Assembly (NCBI GenBank): GCA_024637115.1
Contig: JAGXFU010000013.1
Span: forward strand, 91,968 to 155,967
Origin: Actinomycetes bacterium
Lineage (GTDB): Bacteria > Actinomycetota > Coriobacteriia > Anaerosomatales > JAGXFU01
Direction: 5' to 3'
Length of the DNA: 64,000 nt
Below are positions 28,801 to 35,901 of this stretch, piece by piece (positions within the stretch are counted from its first letter, which is position 1; each line of letters opens with the position of its first letter). The notes below the pieces were generated by a model that had not been told where the DNA came from, made no database searches, and saw nothing but the letters and a program-made list of their open reading frames with translations. A program made the position numbers and the translations under genes.

Positions 28801-30030
28801 GAGTCGGTACTGTGAGCGAGCCGCAGCTACCACGTCCACGGGCATGTCGAGACCCAGCAACGCAACCCACTCGCCGGTGTCAGAGTCAACGATTGGCACG
28901 TAGGCGCTGTACCACGTCCCGCCGCGATGATCCAATGGTCCGCTCGTGAGCGCAGTGTAGCCGTCAAGCGCCTCAAGGAGAATCGGGCAGGCATCCTCAA
29001 ATGCGGCGCCCGAACTCAGCGGGCGACCCTCAGCGGGAACACCATCTGCGACCACCACAGGGAGCCCGTCAGACTGTGTGAGGACGTACGCATACGTAAT
29101 GTCACTGTTCGCCGCCACAACCGCGGACAGACTGTCCTGGATGCCGGTGTACTGGGCCGACCCCGTGTTGCCCGGGTGCTCGATAACGCTCTCAATCTCG
29201 CTGGCCCGCAGCCCCGACGCCACGGTCTCAGCCCGCAGACGCAACTCCTCGACAACGTGATCAACACCTCGCTGACCGACACCCTGCGTCAAGATGCCGC
29301 CCAGCGCCAGCGACCCGATAAGAATGGCGCCCAGCAACCATCTGACCGCACGCAGGGGTCGTGTCTTTGCTTCGTCTGTCGCAACCTGCGACGTGCGCAG
29401 CGCGTAGCCTCCAACGTGGAGCATGGCCACGAACACAGCAAGTACCCGGGCAATGAGTAGCCATGCCGCAAGCTCACCACTGCCGGAACGGAACGCAATG
29501 ACTCCAGCCGGATACAGCACGGCCAGAATCATGATCGATACTGAGGCTCCACGCATGCGTTGCACGAGCTTGCCCGCAGAGTCGGTAACGAACGCAAGTG
29601 GGTGAGCGAGCGCAATAAGCCCGGCACCTGCCACGATCGCCGCCGCATCGACGGCATATCCGGCAATGCCGGCGAACCCGATTACAGCGACTCCGGCGGC
29701 AATGAACATCGCCCTGTCATGCACGTCTTCAGTTCTGTGCTGCATGAATCCACGCCCTGAGGCGGCGAAAGAGAGCGAGCCTACGAAGGCGCCAACAAGC
29801 GCGATTGCCCAGAGGCCGTCGAACCAGGGAATGTACACGCCCGCATACATCAGGACCTCGGGAATCTGAGCCAGCGCCAATGCAACGAAAGCTGCGCTCG
29901 CCCAGCCCCATGCGCGGTCGCGCACGCCTGACTGGCGAAGCGAAAGCGCATGAATAGAGAGAACTAAGAGGGCGATGAGGTTCAAAAAGACCGTGAAGTC
30001 CGCAAACGCCAGTGGCAGCAGCTGGCTCAT
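25834..30030 (-). CDS. Hybrid sensor histidine kinase with membrane sensor, PAS, GAF and two receiver domains
   Basis: About 1398 residues from ATG 30030 (MSQLLPLAF), preceded by GGGGAG; longer in-frame starts exist. Layout: about seven membrane helices (1-230), an extracytoplasmic sensor loop (about 255-400, CHASE-like) closed by another helix, PAS (FEYAPEAILVID), GAF (residues about 600-740, FAGVDRAYVFAFEG), PAS/PAC (VMITGRDGLLEYVN), HisKA with the phosphohistidine in TMSHEIRTPMN (near 890), HATPase (GNAVKFTEKG, ADTGIGIP, GGTGLGLTIS), receiver 1 (VVLDHQMPGMDG) and receiver 2 (VLMDMQMPVMDG). Both receivers keep the Asp. It feeds the Hpt protein encoded downstream. The signal is unknown. Confidence 0.92.
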   Translation of the reverse strand: MSQLLPLAFADFTVFLNLIALLVLSIHALSLRQSGVRDRAWGWASAAFVALALAQIPEVLMYAGVYIPWFDGLWAIALVGAFVGSLSFAASGRGFMQHRTEDVHDRAMFIAAGVAVIGFAGIAGYAVDAAAIVAGAGLIALAHPLAFVTDSAGKLVQRMRGASVSIMILAVLYPAGVIAFRSGSGELAAWLLIARVLAVFVAMLHVGGYALRTSQVATDEAKTRPLRAVRWLLGAILIGSLALGGILTQGVGQRGVDHVVEELRLRAETVASGLRASEIESVIEHPGNTGSAQYTGIQDSLSAVVAANSDITYAYVLTQSDGLPVVVADGVPAEGRPLSSGAAFEDACPILLEALDGYTALTSGPLDHRGGTWYSAYVPIVDSDTGEWVALLGLDMPVDVVAAARSQYRLIGLALALAVSALVIGFYVVLQMTRSVSAAVHRSDSRFRRIFEYAPEAILVIDAESHAIVDSNPFAEALLGYSPADIGALRIEDLVVGDSRGGCLPEAERDSEPQTLECVYRTATSRTIEVEATSVPTTFRGREAVMLFVRDISIRNEAERLRQKQSEFNKIVTEISRSFVNASNESIGDLINEALIRIGNFAGVDRAYVFAFEGAEFMTNTFEWAATGVPRHKPGLQRTRISDYPTSTRRVLAGKNVHLPDVHSARDIDVTERRLLERGGIKSLLCVPMMVGGHAVGFLGFDSIRVIKQWTDEDMVLLRMVADIVANAQARTRTEDKLRMVSRAVEQSSVAVMITGRDGLLEYVNPMFTEVTGYEASEALGQNPSILKSGLTSNETYVELWETLLAGETWRGEFVNWRKDHSPYWGQATISAIRDTGGAITHFVGVQEDVTEQKAAQEELNRAKIHAEAANRAKSEFLATMSHEIRTPMNAIIGMAELLHDTELSTQQGRYVEIFQRAGESLLDLINSVLDLSKIEADRLDLEDAPFDLCEVVETVGAIMGLRSAEKGLELLYRMTPDVPQSVVGDAARLRQVIMNLLGNAVKFTEKGQVLLTVSRDPDRTSAGDLLFSVADTGIGIPEDKFDSVFESFTQADSSTTRKYGGTGLGLTISRRIVELMGGRMWVESEAGAGTTFFFTAPFKLAEGTVQRSIAQNYTDLKGRKILVVDDNETNRLIVHELVQGWGVEAVEAEDAESGLLRLWEAAHSGNPFDAVVLDHQMPGMDGFEFLERLRAGALGSNTAVVMLSSDARGRDAATGRRLGLIDYLLKPVRRAELHDALLACVSHAWQVPGMGISQRQTQDLPPDPASGARILLVEDSDDNRFLIQNYLSKTNYTVVEAVDGAEALKAIDSAAEPFDLVLMDMQMPVMDGYEATRRVRTWEAEHNRPRSRIVALTAYALNEEIQKSIDAGCDDHLVKPIKKKTLLTAIKSHTEGVVSDV

Positions 30031-30193
30031 GGTGATCGCTCCCCGCATTGATAATCGTTGTCGTCTGGGAATCAACTCCGAGACGGATAGCCCATGCTGG
30101 TCGTGCAATTTTCCTTTCGTACTACATATATCGCCGTTTATCACCCAATACTTGCCACTCTTCCCGACGAACGGTCATTCAAGGGAGACAGAT

Positions 30194-31456
30194 ATGCACA
30201 GAACGAACGTATCGCGGAAAATCTTCTTGGTCTTGGCGATCACGATCGGGATAGTGATTTCCGGATGTACGGCTCGGGATCCAGTCATTGTGGACCAGGT
30301 GGCTCCCTCGACTGACTCGGAGGCAACAGCCAACGCCGGGAGCCCTGCACGCCTCGCGGATATCCAAATCGAACTCCAAAAAGTTGCAGAGGGATTCGAT
30401 CAACCGCTGTACGTGACTGGTGCCGGCGACGGCAGCGGGCGGCTATTCATTGTCGAGAAGACCGGCCGAATATGGATCCTGCGAGATGGGGAGAGATCAT
30501 CGGAGCCATGGCTCGATATCTCCGATCTTGTGAGCACTGAAAGTGAGCGGGGTCTCCTGGGCATCGCGTTCGCCCCTGAGTATGGGCAGAATGGCACGTT
30601 CTACATCAACTACACCGACTCGAGCGGAACGACGCAACTCGCACGTCTCCGCACAACGCCAACGGTGAACCGCGTGGTCAAAGATGGACTGATGGAGCCC
30701 CTCCTCTCGATCGAGCAGCCGTATTCGAACCATAATGGCGGGATGCTCGCCTTCGGTCCCGATGGCTATCTGTATGTCGGCACCGGCGACGGCGGTTCAG
30801 GCGGCGACCCCCATGGGAACGGTCAGCGTACCGATACTCTCCTGGGAAAGCTGCTACGCATCGACCCTGAGTCTGAGCCCACCTCCAGCCCGGACAAGGC
30901 TGACTCTCGCTACCGGATTCCCGATGACAACCCGTTTGCCCAGGGCACTGCGGGATATCCGGAGATCTGGGCCACCGGACTACGCAATCCATGGCGGTTC
31001 AGTTTTGACCGCACCACTGGTGACCTCTGGATCGGCGACGTAGGCCAGAACACCTGGGAGGAGATAGACTTCGCGAGCGCTCAAGGGGGTCTCGAACCGG
31101 GTCTCAACTTTGGGTGGTCCGAGCTCGAGGCCACCCACCCCTATCCGCCCGATGCCGACCCACCTAACACCCGCTCACTCACAGCTCCCGTTATCGAGTA
31201 TGACCATTCAGCTGGTAGCTCCGTGACCGGCGGCTACGTATACCGCGGCTCACAGCAACCCGAGCTAAGCGGCATCTACTTCTACGGTGACTTCGGCTCT
31301 GGACGTATCTGGGGAGCACACAACGAAGAGGGCACGCTTGAGAATCGTGAACTACTGCAAAGCGGAGTGCAGGTCGTCTCATTCGGAGAGGATGATGAGG
31401 GTGAGCTCTACGTTGTCGACTTCAACGGTGCCCTCTACAGACTGGTAGCCAAATAG
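30194..31456 (+). CDS. PQQ-dependent sugar dehydrogenase-like (GSDH family) lipoprotein
   Basis: 420 residues from ATG 30194, preceded by AAGGGAG. A lipoprotein signal ends in VISGC near residue 27. The rest is a six-bladed beta-propeller of the soluble glucose/aldose sugar dehydrogenase (YliI/GSDH) family: QPLYVTGAGDGSGRLFIVEK, GLLGIAFAPEYGQNGTFYI, HNGGMLAFGPDGYLYVGTGD, ATGLRNPWRFSFDRTTGDLW and VTGGYVYRG. Family members oxidise aldoses using PQQ, but many homologues have unknown substrates. It is divergently placed from the hybrid kinase gene, with 163 bp between. Confidence 0.85.
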   Translation: MHRTNVSRKIFLVLAITIGIVISGCTARDPVIVDQVAPSTDSEATANAGSPARLADIQIELQKVAEGFDQPLYVTGAGDGSGRLFIVEKTGRIWILRDGERSSEPWLDISDLVSTESERGLLGIAFAPEYGQNGTFYINYTDSSGTTQLARLRTTPTVNRVVKDGLMEPLLSIEQPYSNHNGGMLAFGPDGYLYVGTGDGGSGGDPHGNGQRTDTLLGKLLRIDPESEPTSSPDKADSRYRIPDDNPFAQGTAGYPEIWATGLRNPWRFSFDRTTGDLWIGDVGQNTWEEIDFASAQGGLEPGLNFGWSELEATHPYPPDADPPNTRSLTAPVIEYDHSAGSSVTGGYVYRGSQQPELSGIYFYGDFGSGRIWGAHNEEGTLENRELLQSGVQVVSFGEDDEGELYVVDFNGALYRLVAK

Positions 31457-31486
31457 CGCGTGCTAACCCACGAGCCATAGGCGACC

Positions 31487-32533
31487 CTAGACACCAACGA
31501 GCGTCTGAAGGCGGGCGAGCATCGCGTCAACGTCGCCGGGCTCACTGTCCCACGAGGTAACCCATCGCACTTCGCCCTCAGCTTCATCCCAGGTGTAGAA
31601 GCGGAACTCATCTTGCAGCGGCGCGATCACCTCACGTGGCAGCACCGCAAACACCTCATTTGCCTGGACGGCGCGGGTCACCCGCACTCCGGGAATGCGC
31701 TGGGCGCCCTCGGCTATCCGTCGTGCCATCGCGTTGGCATGAGCAGCGAGCTGCAGCCACAGACCGTGGTCGAGCATCCCCTCGAACTGAGCCCCCACGT
31801 AACGCAGTTTGCTCGCAAGTTGTGTGGCCTGCTTGCGCATATATGGGGCAACCTCGTTGCGCGCGTTGCCAAAGAACAGCACGACCTCTCCCATAAGCAT
31901 GCCGTTCTTGGTTCCGCCAAAACACAACACATCAACGCCGGCATCCACCGTGAACTCCCTCACCGGCACGCCCAGGAACGCGGCAGCATTCGCTAGTCTC
32001 GCGCCGTCCATGTGTACGACCATGCCGTGCTCGTGCGCGATGTCGGCGAGAGCTCGCACCTCGGCTGCGGTGTAGACGGTGCCGTACTCGGTGGCCTGGG
32101 AGATCGAGATGACCCGGGGCTGTGCATGATGCTCATTGCCAAAGCCAGTCAGATGCGGTCGAACAAGATCAAGAGTGAGCTTCCCGTCGGACGTGGCGAC
32201 CGGCACGATCTTGATTCCTGCAACACGCTCCGGAGCCGCACACTCATCACTGTTGATATGTGCAGTCTCAGGGCAGATGACTGAGTCCCAGGGACGACAC
32301 AGTGAGCCCAGGGCTATCACGTTCGCCCCGGTGCCCGTCAGCGCAAAGTACACATCGGTATGTGCACCGAATAGTGTCCGGAGCGAGTCTGACGCTCGCT
32401 CGCACCATGGATCGGCACCGTATGCAGCTGCATGGCCGCTATTTGCCTGCGTGACCGCCTCGAGCATGCGAGGGTGTGCTCCAGACTGATTGTCCGAGCC
32501 GAATCCTCTGCCGGTAGCGCGCTTCTCATTCAC
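31487..32533 (-). CDS. ltaE: Low-specificity threonine aldolase-like PLP enzyme
   Basis: 348 residues, fold-type I PLP enzyme of the beta-eliminating lyase/threonine aldolase family, which splits L-threonine or allo-threonine into glycine and acetaldehyde. Motifs: FGSDNQSGAHPRML at the N-terminus, YFALTGTGANVIAL, the HMDGARLANAAAF stretch, and the PLP Lys in FGGTKNGMLMGE. Length is typical. Its start overlaps the stop of the upstream desulfhydrase-like gene by 4 nt (ATGA), implying linked amino-acid catabolism. Confidence 0.9.
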   Translation of the reverse strand: MNEKRATGRGFGSDNQSGAHPRMLEAVTQANSGHAAAYGADPWCERASDSLRTLFGAHTDVYFALTGTGANVIALGSLCRPWDSVICPETAHINSDECAAPERVAGIKIVPVATSDGKLTLDLVRPHLTGFGNEHHAQPRVISISQATEYGTVYTAAEVRALADIAHEHGMVVHMDGARLANAAAFLGVPVREFTVDAGVDVLCFGGTKNGMLMGEVVLFFGNARNEVAPYMRKQATQLASKLRYVGAQFEGMLDHGLWLQLAAHANAMARRIAEGAQRIPGVRVTRAVQANEVFAVLPREVIAPLQDEFRFYTWDEAEGEVRWVTSWDSEPGDVDAMLARLQTLVGV

Positions 32534-33624
32534 TCGCTGTCCCCTCCCGCAATCACCGCGTCTGTGGGCATCTCCTCGGGCTCACCATACAGGCGATTGC
32601 ACTCCGAAATGTACTCGCGCAGCTGTCTTGGCAGCTCCTCGGCATCACCCGGTGCAGGCATGGGAGCCGAATTGTAGGTGTTCCATAGCAGTACTCGACT
32701 CTCACGCAGTCGACCTGCGGCCGCATCGGCGAGCAAAGCGGCAAACGTTTTGCCAGTGTAAGTGGTCTCAAGTCTGAGCCCCAGATCGCGGGCCATCGAG
32801 ACAGCATCGAGCGTTTGGGGTGTGACCACACCGTAGCCCGGCTCGAACCAGTCATCGCGCATCTCGAGCTCGAGATTCTCGAACGCGAGTTCGGGAAAGC
32901 CGGGGTCGAACGAACGCAACACTCCCACGGTCTGCGCGCAGATACGCCGAGCAAAGTCCTCATTCGCGACCTCAGACGGGGTTACCCGAATCGACACGAC
33001 CCGCGTTGGCAACCCTCGTGCGGCAAAGCCGACCGCCAGGCCGACTGCCGTTCCCAGCGTTCCGCCCGTCACATACACGAGGTCCGGCACGTCGTTGCCG
33101 ACCTCAAACGCGGCGTTGACGTATCCAACTGCACCCACACCGCTCGTGCCGCCCATGGGAATCACATACGGCTCCACACCATTGGCGACCGTCAGTGTTT
33201 TGCGCACCCCCACCGCCACCCGCGAGCCATCCCATCCATCGGCCACGTGCAGGACACTCCCGAGGGCAGCGTGCGCGAGAAGCGTTGCACGCGCGTACGG
33301 GGTCGGCGCTTGCGGCGAAAGAACCACATGCGGCTCAAGGCCAACGGCGCGTGCGTGCACGGCAGTAGCCAACGCATGATTCGATCCGTATGCGCCAAAG
33401 GTAATAACGGCCTGTGTGCCCTCCTCAAGCGCCCTGCCGAGGAGAAACTCAAGCTTTCGAACCTTGTTGCCGCCATAGCGCGGGCTCGTAAGGTCATCGC
33501 ACTTCACCTCGAGGACGCCCACACCATCCAAAGACAGAGCGCGAACCGGGGTGGGAAGGGCACACAGTTCAACCCGGGGCATCGCCGCAGTTCCGGGATA
33601 GTGCTCGAACAACGAAATCGGCAT
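32530..33624 (-). CDS. dcyD: D-cysteine desulfhydrase / ACC deaminase family PLP enzyme
   Basis: 364 residues of the fold-type II PLP family that includes D-cysteine desulfhydrase and 1-aminocyclopropane-1-carboxylate deaminase. LPTPVRAL, KCDDLTSPRYGGNKVRKLEF (PLP Lys in GGNKVRK), FGAYGSNHALA and the glycine loop TGGTLGTAVGLAVG are intact. Such enzymes release pyruvate and ammonia, plus sulfide for cysteine. Specificity cannot be fixed from motifs. It is coupled to ltaE by a 4-nt overlap and lies 91 nt downstream of ccdA. Confidence 0.82.
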   Translation of the reverse strand: MPISLFEHYPGTAAMPRVELCALPTPVRALSLDGVGVLEVKCDDLTSPRYGGNKVRKLEFLLGRALEEGTQAVITFGAYGSNHALATAVHARAVGLEPHVVLSPQAPTPYARATLLAHAALGSVLHVADGWDGSRVAVGVRKTLTVANGVEPYVIPMGGTSGVGAVGYVNAAFEVGNDVPDLVYVTGGTLGTAVGLAVGFAARGLPTRVVSIRVTPSEVANEDFARRICAQTVGVLRSFDPGFPELAFENLELEMRDDWFEPGYGVVTPQTLDAVSMARDLGLRLETTYTGKTFAALLADAAAGRLRESRVLLWNTYNSAPMPAPGDAEELPRQLREYISECNRLYGEPEEMPTDAVIAGGDSE

Positions 33625-33715
33625 ATGCCTGATCTCCTTGGCAGGTCAGCTAAGTCAACGAGAGTCATCGTATCGCACTACATGGTGACCTCGCACGAGG
33701 TGCGCGGTCTGAAAG

Positions 33716-34393
33716 CTAGACACCAAGCCCAAATACATGGAATACGAAGATCAGGTAGTACACAGAGATACCGAACAGGATCACCCCGGCAATCCGATTG
33801 ATTGAGGAGCTGTGCTTCACAAAGAAGTTGACCATTGCTCGGCTGAAGGCCGGAGAGACGAGAGAGAACGCAAGCAATGGCGCACCGACACCCAGTCCGT
33901 AGAAGATGAAGTTGATCTGATTCGTGAGCTGGTCTGCAACGGTGCTTGCCCGAATGAAGGCGGCTGTGATGACGGCCGGATTGCACGGAATGACAATCCC
34001 GCCAAAGAAGAACCCATACAGGAAAGCCGAGAGATACGGGTTGGAGAAGCGGTGCGGTTTGACCTTCCGCTTGATCTTGATGTCAAGAATCATGAGGACG
34101 GCGATCAGGGCAAGGACGCCAAAAGCGATCGGCGACACAACACCGATCACGCGCGTGAGGGACACCTGAAGCCATCGCGTGAAGATGATTCCAACCAGGG
34201 ACATGAACGAAATGACACCGGCGACGACGAGCACACCGAACAATGCGAGCAGACGCCGATCGTCGTGGCGTCCTCCTACCATGCGTGAAAGGCGCGCAAG
34301 GAAGGCCGGGTAGAGAGGGATCACACACACTGCCGTAAGCGGAGTGATCACCCCGAGCCAGAAGAACTCAAGCGTGTTGCCAAAGAGTCCCAA
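33716..34393 (-). CDS. ccdA: CcdA/DsbD-like thiol-disulfide transmembrane protein
   Basis: 225 residues with six hydrophobic segments, the minimal CcdA form of the DsbD transmembrane domain, which passes electrons from cytoplasmic thioredoxin to extracytoplasmic redoxins. The two redox cysteines are Cys23 (ITPLTAVCVIPLYPAFL) and Cys137 (GGIVIPCNPAVI). The first motif differs from the common SPCVLP and is closer to the short-form family. It starts 5 nt after the stop of the Sec-containing redoxin, its probable electron acceptor. Confidence 0.88.
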   Translation of the reverse strand: MGLFGNTLEFFWLGVITPLTAVCVIPLYPAFLARLSRMVGGRHDDRRLLALFGVLVVAGVISFMSLVGIIFTRWLQVSLTRVIGVVSPIAFGVLALIAVLMILDIKIKRKVKPHRFSNPYLSAFLYGFFFGGIVIPCNPAVITAAFIRASTVADQLTNQINFIFYGLGVGAPLLAFSLVSPAFSRAMVNFFVKHSSSINRIAGVILFGISVYYLIFVFHVFGLGV

Positions 34394-34398
34394 CGCTC

Positions 34399-34998
34399 CT
34401 ATGGACCCTTCGCGAGTTCTGCCTCAAGCACATCAACGTCCTTGAAGCCGCGTGGGAGTAGCCGCGCCTGCAACTGATCCGCGGACAGCAGCACCACCGG
34501 GGAAGTCGGCGGAGTTATGATGTCCGGTCCGAACTGTGCCACGAGCGCATTAGTCATCTCCTGAGTAGCCACCGCGAAGGTACCCTTGAACCCGTTGTCT
34601 TCAACATGAGAGACCACGGCTTCGTTCTCCTCGAATGGCTCGGAATCGAGTCCGACCACGACCACGTCGGCTCCCTGGTCCTGAAGTTCAGTCAGTGCAC
34701 CCAACTGGCGCTTGCACGTTGGTCACCACACTGCGAACGCCTGAACGTACACCGGGGTTCCGGCGAACTCTCTCAGGGTGAACGTCTCTCCAGTGAGCGC
34801 ATTGGTCAGCTCCTCATCGGCCCACACAAACCCTCCACTGTCTGCATCGCCAGTGAGGTCACCGGTCGAGTCAGATGACCCTGCTGTGGGCTCGTCCATG
34901 GGCGGAGTCTGCACATCAGGCTCTGCCGAGCACCCAAGAATCATGCTCAGGAGCAACAGGCCGCTCAGCAGGTTCCCAACGAGTGTGTGGCGCCTCAT
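34399..34998 (-). CDS. Thioredoxin-like lipoprotein with selenocysteine active site (W-Sec-P-T-C)
   Basis: 199 residues if the TGA at 34725-34723 is read as Sec. A signal peptide ends in a lipobox (ILGC, Cys23). A Thr/Ser/Asp linker is followed by a TlpA/AhpC-like fold: ALTGETFTLREFAGTPVYVQ, then AFAVW-Sec92-PTC95-KRQLGALTEL, then VVVVGLDSEPFEEN. Thioredoxin-like proteins have W-C-x-x-C here, so the TGA falls exactly on the first active-site cysteine. Without Sec the gene would give two meaningless halves in the same frame. A hairpin 5 nt after TGA may be the SECIS. A TSPVVLLS segment supplies the cis-Pro. It lies directly upstream of ccdA. Confidence 0.88.
34695..34717 (-). promoter_or_regulatory. 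Candidate SECIS hairpin of the Sec-redoxin gene
   Basis: On the minus strand, GTGCA (34717-34713) and TGCAC (34699-34695) form a 5-bp stem around a 13-nt G-rich loop that can pair further (CC with GG). It begins 5 nt downstream of the TGA. Bacterial SECIS elements are short and variable, so this is a positional call. Confidence 0.45.
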
Positions 34999-35098
34999 GC
35001 ATACCTCCGGTTGCCGATATCTGTTCTATTCCCCGTCACCCGACCGAACACGCCAAACGGGTATCAATATCTCATGTCACAAACGAAAGGGGTGTCGT

Positions 35099-35401
35099 GT
35101 GGGCGTGTGTGAGCATTTTGATGAGTCAGATCCCGAACGGGTGACACAGTCGGAATACTGCGAAGAGTGCGTCAAAACGGGTGACAGTTGGGTCAGCCTC
35201 GACGTGTGCAAGATCTGCGGTCACGTGGGCTGCTGTGATTCCTCGGCAAACCGCCACGCACGCGCACATTTCCACGAAACCGGACACTCGATCATTGGAC
35301 CGGCTGATCCTCAGGGGGATCACGGAGACTGGCTGTGGTGCTACGAGGACAACACCTACGTGGACAAGACATCGGGTGAGCTACTCTCGCGTCGCCCCTA
35401 G
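35099..35401 (+). CDS. UBP-type zinc finger protein
   Basis: 100 residues from GTG 35099, preceded by GAAAGGGG. The whole protein is one ZnF-UBP domain: CEHFDESDPERV, YCEECVKTGDSWVSLDVCKI, CGHVGCCDSSANRHARAHF and HETGHSIIGP carry the Cys/His zinc ligands, and WLWCYEDNTYVD closes the fold. In eukaryotes such fingers bind the C-terminus of ubiquitin; bacterial stand-alone copies have unknown function. It is divergent from the Sec-redoxin gene and overlaps the end of the next, convergent gene by 4 nt. Confidence 0.88.
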   Translation: MGVCEHFDESDPERVTQSEYCEECVKTGDSWVSLDVCKICGHVGCCDSSANRHARAHFHETGHSIIGPADPQGDHGDWLWCYEDNTYVDKTSGELLSRRP

Positions 35402-35901
35402 GCGAGCCTGCGTTCCCTAAGGTGCCGAAGTAGCCGCCACTCCACCAAACCGACAACGAAGAACGCCGCCGCCGCCACGCCCTTCCAGGGCGCGATCGGT
35501 CGCTCGGTCGGCTGTCCTTCAATGAGCACTGATACCTGCTCGGCGTGGACGTCGAACTCTCCACCATGCTGATCACAGCCGATATTGAGCATCCCGAACA
35601 CTTCGACCCGGGCACCCTCATGGGTGTGATCGCCGTACGTAGTGATCCGAGCGGCTTCGTCGTTGGTCATGTAAACGCCAACGGCCAATGAATCGCCAAG
35701 CACGTTGACCCAGCGGTGGCTTGAGTCGGCGTGCAAGTCCTCCCCGATGGCCTCACCGGAGAGCAGCACCATAGTGCCGTCGCGCGCGCGATCGATGAAC
35801 ACGATCTCGTCGGGCGTCATAAGCGCAGGTTCGACAGCGAACACCGGCGTAGCGGTGAGCATCAGTGAGATGCAGGCGATGAGAAGGATACGCTGCTTCA
35901 T
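35398..35901 (-). CDS. Exported membrane-anchored protein, OB-fold-like, unknown function
   Basis: 167 residues from ATG 35901 (MKQRILLIACISLMLTATPVFA, a signal peptide). The mature part (GTMVLLSGEAIGEDLHADSS through GDHTHEGARVEVFGMLN and VHAEQVSVLIEG) has the strand pattern of an OB-fold, with C and several His in NIGCDQHGGEFDVHAE that could bind a metal or haem. A C-terminal membrane helix (GVAAAAFFVVGLVEWRLL) and basic tail follow. The start overlaps the TrkH-like stop by 4 nt (ATGA). Family not recognised with certainty. Confidence 0.6.
   Translation of the reverse strand: MKQRILLIACISLMLTATPVFAVEPALMTPDEIVFIDRARDGTMVLLSGEAIGEDLHADSSHRWVNVLGDSLAVGVYMTNDEAARITTYGDHTHEGARVEVFGMLNIGCDQHGGEFDVHAEQVSVLIEGQPTERPIAPWKGVAAAAFFVVGLVEWRLLRHLRERRLA

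Noticed and set aside
34399..34998. Redoxin gene as a pseudogene split in two
   Set aside because: The only interruption is TGA at the first active-site cysteine, the rest of the fold is intact, ccdA is coupled, and Sec machinery is present.
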